In this document: positions 1 through 5,628 of the stretch, one piece after another
How the letters are laid out: each line of letters opens with the position of its first letter
Numbering within the stretch: position 1 is the stretch's first letter
NCBI GenBank assembly: GCA_023263825.1
Contig: JALQUJ010000004.1
Coordinates: forward strand, 1 to 5,847
Origin: Porticoccus sp.
GTDB taxonomy: Bacteria > Pseudomonadota > Gammaproteobacteria > Pseudomonadales > Porticoccaceae
Direction: 5' to 3'
Length of the DNA stretch: 5,847 nt
Position numbers and translations under genes: made by a program
Notes under the pieces: generated by a model
Databases searched by the model: none
Told to the model about the DNA's origin: nothing
What the model saw: only the letters and a program-made list of their open reading frames with translations

Positions 1-1244
1 CTACATCACCTATTCATATGCAATACAAGCTGCAAATGTCGCCTGATCAAGTGGTAGAGCAGGCGGTATCAGCCGTTAAGCTAGCCCGTAATCTGATTGA
101 TGATGTCGAGTTCTCTCTGGAAGATGCAAGCCGGTCAGAATTTGACTATATGTGTCGAATTATCGAAGCCGTCATTGATGCCGGAGCTGGGACCATTAAT
201 TTACCGGATACGGTTGGTTATGGTTTTCCGGAAGAGTATGCAGAGACCATTGGCCGCCTTATTCAAAATATCCCCAATGCAGATAAAGCAATTTTTTCCG
301 TACATTGTCACAATGACTTGGGTTTAGCGGTATCCAATTCATTGGCTGCGGTTATGAAGGGTGCTCGTCAAGTTGAATGTACCATTAACGGCTTGGGTGA
401 ACGTGCAGGTAATGCTGCACTGGAAGAAGTCGTCATGGCGGTTAGAACAAGGAAAGATATTATTCCTGTTGAAACCAAAATAGATACGACTCAAATTGCT
501 TCTACATCCCGATTGGTTTCCAGTATTACGGGCTTTCCCGTACAGCCTAATAAGGCCATTGTTGGTGCCAATGCTTTTGCCCATGAATCCGGTATCCATC
601 AGGATGGCATACTGAAACATCGTGAAACCTATGAAATCATGCGGGCTCAAGATGTAGGTTGGAGCACTAATAAAATTGTGCTGGGCAAGTTATCAGGGCG
701 AGCAGCTTTTGCTGCTAGGTTAGAAGAGCTGGGCACCCACTTTGAAAGCAAAGAAGAGCTCAATGAAGCCTTTGTCCGTTTTAAAGATTTGGCTGATAAG
801 AAACGTGAAATCTACGATGAAGACCTTCAAGCATTGGTTTCAGAAATTCAGTTACATGAATCCAATGGTGACCAGATTACCCTTGAAAATTTGGAAGTCA
901 TTTCAAAATCAGGGCAACTACCGAGTGCTGATCTTACCTTAAGTTACAAAGGGGAGTCCTATCGTTCAGCATCGGAAGGAGATGGTCCAGTAGATGCTGC
1001 ATTTAAAGCCATTGAGAAATTGGCTAAGAGCGATACTGAGTTAAAGCTATACTCAGTTAATGCGGTTACTGCGGGCACTGACTCTCAGGGCGAAGTAACG
1101 GTCAGGCTGGAAAAGGGTGGTCGTATTGTTAATGGGCAAGGCGCTGATACTGATATTCTGGTAGCCAGTGTTAAGGCTTATTTACATGCACTTAACTTGA
1201 TTGAAAACCCAGACCGTTTGCATCCCCAGTTAGATGGTGTGTAG
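1..1244 (+). CDS. leuA: 2-isopropylmalate synthase LeuA, 5' end cut by window
   Basis: LeuA condenses acetyl-CoA with 2-oxoisovalerate to give 2-isopropylmalate, the first committed step of leucine synthesis in the cytoplasm. The frame is already open at base 3 and reads TSPIHM before the first in-window ATG (base 18), so that ATG is internal and the gene begins upstream. About 413 codons are visible; E. coli LeuA has 523, so roughly the first 105 residues are missing. Visible motifs are DDVEFS, the DTVGYG motif, the metal-binding HCH (bases 303-311), the GERAGN motif whose Asn (411-413) is also a metal ligand, and SGIHQDG. The N-terminal metal-binding Asp lies outside the window. The C-terminal LeuA dimerisation/leucine-feedback domain runs from about base 900 and includes GDGPVDAAF and GQGADTDI. 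The stop TAG (1242-1244) is followed by an in-frame TAA two codons on. The downstream gene starts after 28 bases, so co-transcription is likely. Confidence 0.97.
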   Translation, partial: TSPIHMQYKLQMSPDQVVEQAVSAVKLARNLIDDVEFSLEDASRSEFDYMCRIIEAVIDAGAGTINLPDTVGYGFPEEYAETIGRLIQNIPNADKAIFSVHCHNDLGLAVSNSLAAVMKGARQVECTINGLGERAGNAALEEVVMAVRTRKDIIPVETKIDTTQIASTSRLVSSITGFPVQPNKAIVGANAFAHESGIHQDGILKHRETYEIMRAQDVGWSTNKIVLGKLSGRAAFAARLEELGTHFESKEELNEAFVRFKDLADKKREIYDEDLQALVSEIQLHESNGDQITLENLEVISKSGQLPSADLTLSYKGESYRSASEGDGPVDAAFKAIEKLAKSDTELKLYSVNAVTAGTDSQGEVTVRLEKGGRIVNGQGADTDILVASVKAYLHALNLIENPDRLHPQLDGV

Positions 1245-1272
1245 GTGTAATAAGAAGCACTCTTGAGAATTA

Positions 1273-2073
1273 ATGACTATGACACCTGAGCGGCGCAGCT
1301 GGTATCTTTCCACTTTAGGTATTGTGCAATACATTCCTAAAGGAGAAGAGTCGGCTGCGTTGCCCTTTCATTCTCTATCAAGTGGTGTTTCAGTTGAAAC
1401 AACTGAACCTGAAAAAGGTACCGATACAACCCAGAGTGACTCGTCTAATGCGGCTTTTTCCAGTTCAGGCCATCAGGTTCGGGTCGCAAGTATGCTTGAA
1501 TTGGTGGGTGATAACGCAGATAGAACACCTAATTTAGAGTTCGATACCTCCGATCATTCAATAACTGTTGTTGATAAATCCAAACCTAATACCGTTGAAT
1601 TGAAGTGTAGGATTGCATGCTGGCACCCCTGTGACGACATGTTGGTGTTTAATCAATTGATTCCTGGTGAGCAACCAAGTTATGAGCAGAATGTTCTGTT
1701 AAGTAATATTCTTAAGGCCATAGGGCGATTACCAAATGATTTACCAGCACCTGAGTTACTTGATTGGCCATTAGATCATGCTGTTGGTGAGAATGGGAAT
1801 CAGAGTGAGTCAGGTGCCAAAGACATGTTGTCGGTGTTTCTGGATGCTCGAATTAGAAAGTATGGTGTGCTTTGGGTACTGTTAATGGGGGGGCAACCAT
1901 CAGAGTTATTCTCAGCTGAGAATAAACCCTACGTTGATTTGTTAGGTCGTATTGAAGAAATTGCAGGTGGTGCCCGAATTATTATGGTTAGAGGCTTGCA
2001 GGAAATGATAGAAGAACCTGACTTGAAGGCAGAAACTTGGCAAACCATTCGACATCTGGCTGAACAGCCTTGA
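1273..2073 (+). CDS. holD: Divergent DNA polymerase III psi subunit (HolD-like), expanded
   Basis: This is probably the psi subunit of the clamp loader, which links DnaX (tau/gamma) to chi and through it to SSB. The support is residues 7-20, RRSWYLSTLGIVQY, which line up with RRDWQLQQLGITQW at the N-terminus of E. coli HolD. In E. coli this peptide docks onto the DnaX collar. The second support is position: holD also precedes rimI in E. coli. Residues 137-157 (YEQNVLLSNILKAIGRLP) resemble the E. coli helix around DPLVSDVLRAL. The protein is 266 residues against 137 in E. coli. The excess includes a Ser/Thr/Glu-rich, probably disordered linker at about 35-68 and a second polar stretch at about 170-183. 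The C-terminal region (184-262) looks folded but I do not recognise it. The ATG at 1273 has a GAG five bases upstream; the ATG at 1279 is an alternative. Pseudomonads are known to carry a cryptic, divergent psi, so divergence is expected. An uncharacterised protein with only an HolD-like N-terminus remains possible. Confidence 0.62.
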   Translation: MTMTPERRSWYLSTLGIVQYIPKGEESAALPFHSLSSGVSVETTEPEKGTDTTQSDSSNAAFSSSGHQVRVASMLELVGDNADRTPNLEFDTSDHSITVVDKSKPNTVELKCRIACWHPCDDMLVFNQLIPGEQPSYEQNVLLSNILKAIGRLPNDLPAPELLDWPLDHAVGENGNQSESGAKDMLSVFLDARIRKYGVLWVLLMGGQPSELFSAENKPYVDLLGRIEEIAGGARIIMVRGLQEMIEEPDLKAETWQTIRHLAEQP

Positions 2074-2513
2074 GAACCAATGCCGTAATCCGTCCAATGG
2101 ACATTGATGATATTCCCGAGATTAATCAAATTGAGCAGCAGGTGACCCCGCACCCCTGGCGAGATAGTCAATTTGTCGACAGTCACGCTAAACACAGTTG
2201 TTTATCACTAATACTGAATGGGCAGATTATTGGCTATGCGATCTATCATGTTATCGTCGACGAAGCAGAGATACTCAATATTGCGATTGCACCAGATTTC
2301 CAAGGGAAAGGGTACGGTCGTGAATTACTTGATGAATTGGTCAATACCGTTACCAAAAAGGCAAAACGACTTTTTCTTGAAGTAAGGGCATCGAACGACA
2401 CGGCCATACAACTCTATGACAGTGTAGGCTTTGTAGAAATTTGCATTCGAGCAAATTATTATCAAACTGAAAGTGGGCCAGAAGATGCCATTATGATGGC
2501 AATGGAGCTCTAG
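2070..2513 (+). CDS. rimI: Ribosomal protein S18-alanine N-acetyltransferase RimI
   Basis: RimI is a GNAT-fold enzyme that moves an acetyl group from acetyl-CoA to the N-terminal alanine of ribosomal protein S18. The 147-residue protein matches E. coli RimI (148) along its length. The acetyl-CoA pyrophosphate loop is QGKGYG (78-83). The LEVRASN block (103-109) holds Glu104, matching catalytic Glu103 of E. coli, and Tyr116 in LYDSVGF matches Tyr115. The family C-terminal block NYY...EDAIMMA is present. The start is TTG at 2070, inside the last codons of the preceding gene (shared TTGA). An in-frame TGA at 2061-2063 rules out an earlier start, and the next in-frame ATG (2097) would remove the first beta strand (AVIRPM), which aligns with the E. 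coli N-terminus. No strong Shine-Dalgarno is visible, so translation probably depends on coupling to the upstream gene. Confidence 0.93.
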   Translation: MRTNAVIRPMDIDDIPEINQIEQQVTPHPWRDSQFVDSHAKHSCLSLILNGQIIGYAIYHVIVDEAEILNIAIAPDFQGKGYGRELLDELVNTVTKKAKRLFLEVRASNDTAIQLYDSVGFVEICIRANYYQTESGPEDAIMMAMEL

Positions 2514-2616
2514 CTATGGGCCATCCACACTAACCCCTATCTTTTTGATTTCTTCGGTATTGTTCGCATTATTTCTTTCTTTATACTAAATTTGAGTTTC
2601 TTGGGCTTTTCAGTCT

Positions 2617-2650
2617 GGTTTTAAAGATATTTGATATAAAGGTTTTAAAG
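2617..2650 (+). repeat. Perfect 10-base direct repeat, possible operator
   Basis: GGTTTTAAAG occurs at 2617-2626 and again at 2641-2650, a period of 24 bases. The copies flank the TATAAA box at 2635-2640. They lie in the 179-base spacer between rimI and the RudS-type gene, where a promoter for the downstream run would be expected. The core TTTTAAA is partly symmetrical. A role as a binding site is inferred; AT-rich spacers can produce such repeats by chance. Confidence 0.4.
2635..2640 (+). promoter_or_regulatory. Candidate -10 box for the RudS-type gene
   Basis: TATAAA matches five of six positions of the sigma-70 -10 consensus and lies 53 bases before the start codon at 2693. No good -35 hexamer sits 16-18 bases upstream (2612-2617 reads AGTCTG), so the assignment is weak. 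An activator, perhaps using the flanking repeat, could compensate. The 179-base gap is the only place in the window with room for a new promoter ahead of intact genes. Confidence 0.25.
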
Positions 2651-2692
2651 GGCTCGTCATGTTTTTTTACGAAACTGTCATCAGGTGGTGTT

Positions 2693-3673
2693 ATGGATAA
2701 TGAGATAGATAACTCCATAGTCAAGCCCGTGAATAGCATTCCCGTTGGAATCAGTGCCTGTTTAATGGGGGAGCAAGTACGTCATAATGGCGGTCACAAA
2801 CGTGATGCCTATATTAATGGCACCTTATCTCAATATTTCACTTTTCATTCTTTTTGCCCTGAAGTAGGCATAGGTCTTGGTACACCCAGGCCTGCTATTC
2901 GTCTCATTGCTTCTGATCAGGGTGTTAGAGCGGTGGGTAGCAGAGATAGTAGTCTGGATGTTACGGAAGAACTTGTCAGCTACAGTCAGTCTAGCTTTAA
3001 GCAAATCAGTCAATTTTCTGGATACATATTGAAACGTGCATCGCCCAGTTGTGGTATGGAGCGAGTGAAAATTTATAATCAAAAAAACATGCCAGACCCC
3101 GTTGGAAGTGGAATTTTTGCTGCAGAAATTATGAAGAAATTCCCCCTGCTGCCTATTGAAGAAGAAGGCCGTTTGGGTGATCCAAATTTAAGGGAAAATT
3201 TTATTCAGCGGGTATTTATTTATCACCGTTGGCGCACAGAACATTCTGATTCCTTAACGGTTCAAAAGCTCACAGATTTTCATGCAAGGCATAAGCTGAT
3301 TTATATGAGCCATAATCAAAATCAAAGCCGGCAATTAGGCAAAATAGCGGCACTAGCCAATAAAGAAAACCTGCAACAAATTGCAGAAGAATATATATCG
3401 TTAGCTATGCAAACCCTTAAAAAGGTTGCTACCAGGAAGAATCATGTGAATGTGTTGCAGCATATTCAGGGGTACTTAAAAAAACAATTAGATGCTGATG
3501 ATAAAAAAGAACTTGTTGAAGTGATAAAACGTTATCATCAAGGTGAGATTCCTCTAATTGTTCCGTTAACGCTGTTTCTACATCATTTTCGAAAATCACC
3601 TAATGAATATATTGAGCAGTCTTGGTATATGCACCCTTATCCAGCAGAGTTAAAGCTTAGAAATCTTGTATAG
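2693..3673 (+). CDS. rudS: RudS-type tRNA 4-thiouridine desulfidase (DUF523-DUF1722)
   Basis: The protein (326 residues) joins a DUF523/TudS desulfidase domain (about 16-160) to a DUF1722/YbgA domain (about 190-320). TudS enzymes use a [4Fe-4S] cluster held by three cysteines to remove sulfur from thiouracil. All three are visible: Cys23 in SACLMG, Cys55 in CPEVGIGLG and Cys120 in SPSCGM. The fused TudS-DUF1722 architecture has been reported as RudS, which converts 4-thiouridine in tRNA back to uridine and lessens near-UV growth delay; DUF1722 helps bind tRNA. The DUF1722 signature is clear: FHARHKLIYMSHN (196-208), GYLKKQL (260-266), PLTLFLHHFR (291-300) and the final WYMHPYPAELKLRN. E. coli YbgA contains only the DUF1722 part. 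The ATG is preceded by AGGTGG four bases upstream. Unlike E. coli ybgA, no phr photolyase gene is adjacent; the next gene, a small membrane protein, starts 21 bases after the stop. The family assignment is firm; the substrate is inferred from homologues. Confidence 0.9.
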   Translation: MDNEIDNSIVKPVNSIPVGISACLMGEQVRHNGGHKRDAYINGTLSQYFTFHSFCPEVGIGLGTPRPAIRLIASDQGVRAVGSRDSSLDVTEELVSYSQSSFKQISQFSGYILKRASPSCGMERVKIYNQKNMPDPVGSGIFAAEIMKKFPLLPIEEEGRLGDPNLRENFIQRVFIYHRWRTEHSDSLTVQKLTDFHARHKLIYMSHNQNQSRQLGKIAALANKENLQQIAEEYISLAMQTLKKVATRKNHVNVLQHIQGYLKKQLDADDKKELVEVIKRYHQGEIPLIVPLTLFLHHFRKSPNEYIEQSWYMHPYPAELKLRNLV

Positions 3674-3694
3674 TGCTGTAGGCGGTTTTTCCTT

Positions 3695-3922
3695 ATGAAA
3701 GAAATAAAGAAGTGGCCCTTAGGCCTTTTTGTTTTAGATCTATTGGGTGCCATAATAGCAGCCATTGGTGTTATGGGGTTTATAGACGATGGCGGTACAG
3801 ATGAACTATTACTTATCATTTTGGGTTTATGCCTGATGCTGCCACTAATTCTTCATATACTAAAATTGCTACCAAATGCAGGCAGTTGTGAAGAAAAAGA
3901 TAAACTGGACGGAGAACATTGA
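3695..3922 (+). CDS. Small two-helix inner-membrane protein, DUF1418/YbjC-like
   Basis: This 75-residue protein has two hydrophobic segments, about 8-31 (PLGLFVLDLLGAIIAAIGVM and following) and 37-60 (ELLLIILGLCLMLPLILHIL), split by a short acidic loop (DDGGTDE). The tail is charged (EEKDKLDGEH). The pattern resembles E. coli YbjC (DUF1418), which also opens with a basic start and K-x-P-x-G and carries an LGxxLMLP segment in helix two. YbjC has no well-defined role. AGGCGG (3680-3685) sits nine bases before the ATG. The gene begins 21 bases after the RudS-type gene, and its TGA shares one base with the ATG of the NfeD-family gene (TGATG), so translation of the two is probably coupled. That placement suggests it works with, or is dosed with, the NfeD/QmcA pair; this is inference. 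Being real is likely; the family name is less certain. Confidence 0.75.
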   Translation: MKEIKKWPLGLFVLDLLGAIIAAIGVMGFIDDGGTDELLLIILGLCLMLPLILHILKLLPNAGSCEEKDKLDGEH

Positions 3923-4374
3923 TGGAATTTGAAATGGCCTATTGGCATTGGTTGGTACTGGGAATTGCCCTGATGCTTTTCGAAATTTTTATCCCAAGTT
4001 TTACCATTTTTTGGTTTGGCTTGGGGGCATTAGTGACGGGGCTTCTTACTGCCGTTGTCGATATAAGCTTTACTGCTCAAATTATTTTTTGGGCAGTCGC
4101 ATCAGTTACTTTTACTGTTCTTTGGTTTAAGTTTTTAAAGCCCAAAATGGTCGATAAAAAAACAGCAGGTATTGCCCGAGAAGCAGCCATTGGTGAGTCG
4201 GGGCAGGTCCTAAAAGTACCGACTGAGAATAGCCGTGGAAAAGTACGTTTTGCAACGCCATTGCTCGGGGATGACGAGTGGGATTTTATGACAGAAAGTG
4301 ATGTAGCACTGGGTGATCGAGTGCATATCAAAGAAATTTCTGGCAATACATTAATTGTTGTCAAGTTAAGCTAA
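3922..4374 (+). CDS. ybbJ: NfeD-family membrane protein, YbbJ-like, QmcA partner
   Basis: Short NfeD-family proteins anchor a soluble OB-fold domain to the inner membrane and are encoded next to SPFH/stomatin proteins, as E. coli ybbJ is next to qmcA. The 150-residue product has three hydrophobic helices (about 6-25, 26-48 and 52-71) and then a C-terminal domain (about 88-150). That domain contains GESGQVLKV, GKVRFATPLLGDDEWDF and GDRVHIKEISGNTLIV, the small beta-barrel pattern of NfeD C-termini. It lacks the serine protease domain of long NfeD proteins. I chose the ATG at 3922 over the in-frame TTG one codon earlier because GGAG (3911-3914) lies seven bases before it and it gives the usual TGATG junction with the preceding gene. 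The qmcA gene follows after 22 bases, supporting a functional pair. Confidence 0.9.
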   Translation: MEFEMAYWHWLVLGIALMLFEIFIPSFTIFWFGLGALVTGLLTAVVDISFTAQIIFWAVASVTFTVLWFKFLKPKMVDKKTAGIAREAAIGESGQVLKVPTENSRGKVRFATPLLGDDEWDFMTESDVALGDRVHIKEISGNTLIVVKLS

Positions 4375-4396
4375 TTACATTTAGGGAGTATATTTT

Positions 4397-5248
4397 ATGG
4401 AAGGTCCAATTATAGGCATAGCAATACTAGTATTTTGCCTAATTACACTGGCCAAAGGTGTCAGGCAGGTTCCACAAGGTTACAAATGGGTTGTACAGCG
4501 ACTAGGTAAATATCATGTGTCACTAACCCCGGGTTTGAAATTCATCATCCCCTATATTGATAACGTAGCCTATAAAGTAACCACGAAAGATATTGTATTG
4601 GATATACCCTCTCAGGAAGTCATTACTCTGGATAACGTAGTCATCATTGCCAATGCCGTTGCCTACATCAATATCGTGTCACCAGAAAAAGCTGTTTATG
4701 GTGTTGAAGATTATGAGCTAGCTATTCGTACTTTGGTACAAACATCCCTACGTTCAATTGTGGGTGAAATGAAACTGGATGATGCCTTGTCATCCAGAGA
4801 TCAAATTAAGGCAAGACTTAAGACCTCTATTTCAGATGATATTGCTGATTGGGGTATTACCTTAAAAACAGTTGAAATTCAGGATATTAACCCCTCGGGC
4901 ACCATGCAAAAAGCCATGGAAGAACAGGCTGCGGCAGAACGTGAACGTCGTGCCACAGTAACACGAGCCGACGGTGAAAAAACTGCTGCAATTCTCGAAG
5001 CAGATGGTCGTTTAGAAGCATCCCGACGTGATGCAGAGGCTAAAGTGGTTTTGGCCACAGCAACTCAAGAGGCAATCGAAAAAGTTACACAAGGTATTCA
5101 GGACAAGGAGTTACCAGCCGTGTACCTGTTAGGTGAAAAGTATGTAGAGGCTATGCATGAAATGGCAGATTCAGACAACTCAAAGTTAGTTTTCTTGCCA
5201 GCAGATATTCCCGCAGCTGTACGTGGTTTGATGAGTGGTATGAAGTAA
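4397..5248 (+). CDS. qmcA: SPFH/Band 7 stomatin-family membrane protein QmcA
   Basis: QmcA belongs to the SPFH (stomatin/prohibitin/flotillin/HflK) family, whose members form large ring or cage oligomers at the inner membrane and are tied to membrane organisation and quality control. The 283-residue protein starts with one membrane segment (about 4-20). The Band 7 domain (about 22-180) has the family blocks VPQGYKWVVQRLGKYH, PGLKFIIPYID, ITLDNV and LRSIVGEMKLDDALSSRD. An alanine/glutamate/arginine-rich coiled coil follows (about 172-232, including EEQAAAERERRA). It is somewhat shorter than E. coli QmcA (305) at the C-terminus, ending RGLMSGMK. AGGGAG (4383-4388) lies eight bases upstream of the ATG. 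It is the last intact gene of its run. No obvious hairpin terminator follows the stop, and broken gene pieces begin about 120 bases later. Confidence 0.95.
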   Translation: MEGPIIGIAILVFCLITLAKGVRQVPQGYKWVVQRLGKYHVSLTPGLKFIIPYIDNVAYKVTTKDIVLDIPSQEVITLDNVVIIANAVAYINIVSPEKAVYGVEDYELAIRTLVQTSLRSIVGEMKLDDALSSRDQIKARLKTSISDDIADWGITLKTVEIQDINPSGTMQKAMEEQAAAERERRATVTRADGEKTAAILEADGRLEASRRDAEAKVVLATATQEAIEKVTQGIQDKELPAVYLLGEKYVEAMHEMADSDNSKLVFLPADIPAAVRGLMSGMK

Positions 5249-5292
5249 TACATAAAAAAATAATGCCTGACTTGAATCTGTTGTAGCTCCAT

Positions 5293-5340
5293 ATATAACA
5301 GGTTCGGGTTTACTTCTTCTAACGTTTTCCAGTGTTATAT
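5293..5340. repeat. 8-base inverted repeat with 32-base spacer
   Basis: ATATAACA (5293-5300) and TGTTATAT (5333-5340) are perfect reverse complements. The spacer contains the palindrome AACGTT (5321-5326). The pair lies 45-92 bases after the qmcA stop. It has no U-run like a terminator, and its ends do not fit the integron attC core rules strictly. A role is not evident, and chance is plausible in AT-rich sequence. Confidence 0.3.
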
Positions 5341-5365
5341 TGTCAACGGTTTCCTTTCTCGTACG

Positions 5366-5499
5366 TTCATTATTGCCATACTGTTGTGCAGATTTATCTG
5401 TTATTGCAGGAGAAGAAAGAGTGATTTCATCAGTATTGATGCCGTTGTTACCGAGAAAGTTGACGATTTTTTTAGTGTTTAATTCAATGGCGTTATGAG
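5366..5499 (-). pseudogene. Fragment of a SIMPL/DUF541 domain protein
   Basis: On the - strand about 44 codons read continuously through IELNTKKIVNFLGNNGINTD, then EITLSSPAITDKSAQQYGNN. This is the pattern of SIMPL-domain (DUF541) periplasmic or secreted proteins of the YggE type: a helix ending in FL..G, then D/E-I-T/S, then P-x-I-x-D-x-x-A-Q-x-Y. A family protein is normally over 200 residues. Here the conserved N-terminal strand block (VKG...ADxxxW) is missing upstream, where a stop lies at 5525-5527. The expected aromatic strand after QQYG is replaced by unrecognised sequence. The frame stays open into the antisense of qmcA and closes at 5186-5188, but I see no homology beyond about 5366. 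No plausible start codon is visible. It is a remnant, not a working gene. Confidence 0.65.
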
Positions 5500-5628
5500 T
5501 ATGTCGGTGAAGGCGTAGACTTCTTTAGCACATTAGATGTTGCCAGTAACGAAGCACGTCAAGTTGGTTCAGAAATTGATCCAGCCACTGTTGAGAATTA
5601 CTTGTTAAATGTCAAAGTGCCGCTCTGA
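5482..5628 (+). pseudogene. Unrecognised coding-like fragment, C-terminal end only
   Basis: A + strand frame of 48 codons ends at TGA 5626-5628. It reads EYVGEGVDFFSTLDVASNEA, then RQVGSEIDPATVENYLLN and finally VKVPL. The residue mix (balanced acidic, hydrophobic and small residues, few Cys/Trp, no low-complexity runs) looks like a real protein end rather than random translation. Within this frame there is no ATG, and a TAG lies at 5473-5475, three codons before the feature. I do not recognise the family. Its left edge abuts the SIMPL fragment on the other strand and its right edge overlaps the stop of the epimerase-chimera frame, as expected if separate pieces were joined here. Confidence 0.35.

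Noticed and set aside
339..650. 103-codon - strand frame inside leuA
   Set aside because: It lies wholly opposite strongly conserved leuA motifs and shows no family features.
18..1244. Start of leuA at the ATG at base 18
   Set aside because: The frame is open upstream to base 3 and encodes conserved LeuA residues (TSPIH), so this Met is internal and the gene is cut by the window edge.
2514..2556. Possible intrinsic terminator after rimI (TATGGG ... CCCCTA followed by CTTTTT)
   Set aside because: The stem has only three G-C pairs plus two A-T pairs around a mismatch, with a 13-base loop, too weak to call a terminator.
4077..4364. 95-codon - strand frame opposite the NfeD-family gene
   Set aside because: It is antisense to a conserved domain, Ser/Thr-rich in the manner of shadow frames, and has no ribosome site in a sensible place.
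5098..5292. 64-codon - strand frame beginning MELQQIQVRHYFF
   Set aside because: Most of it is antisense to the conserved end of qmcA and its product has no recognisable pattern; the frame is best explained as a shadow.
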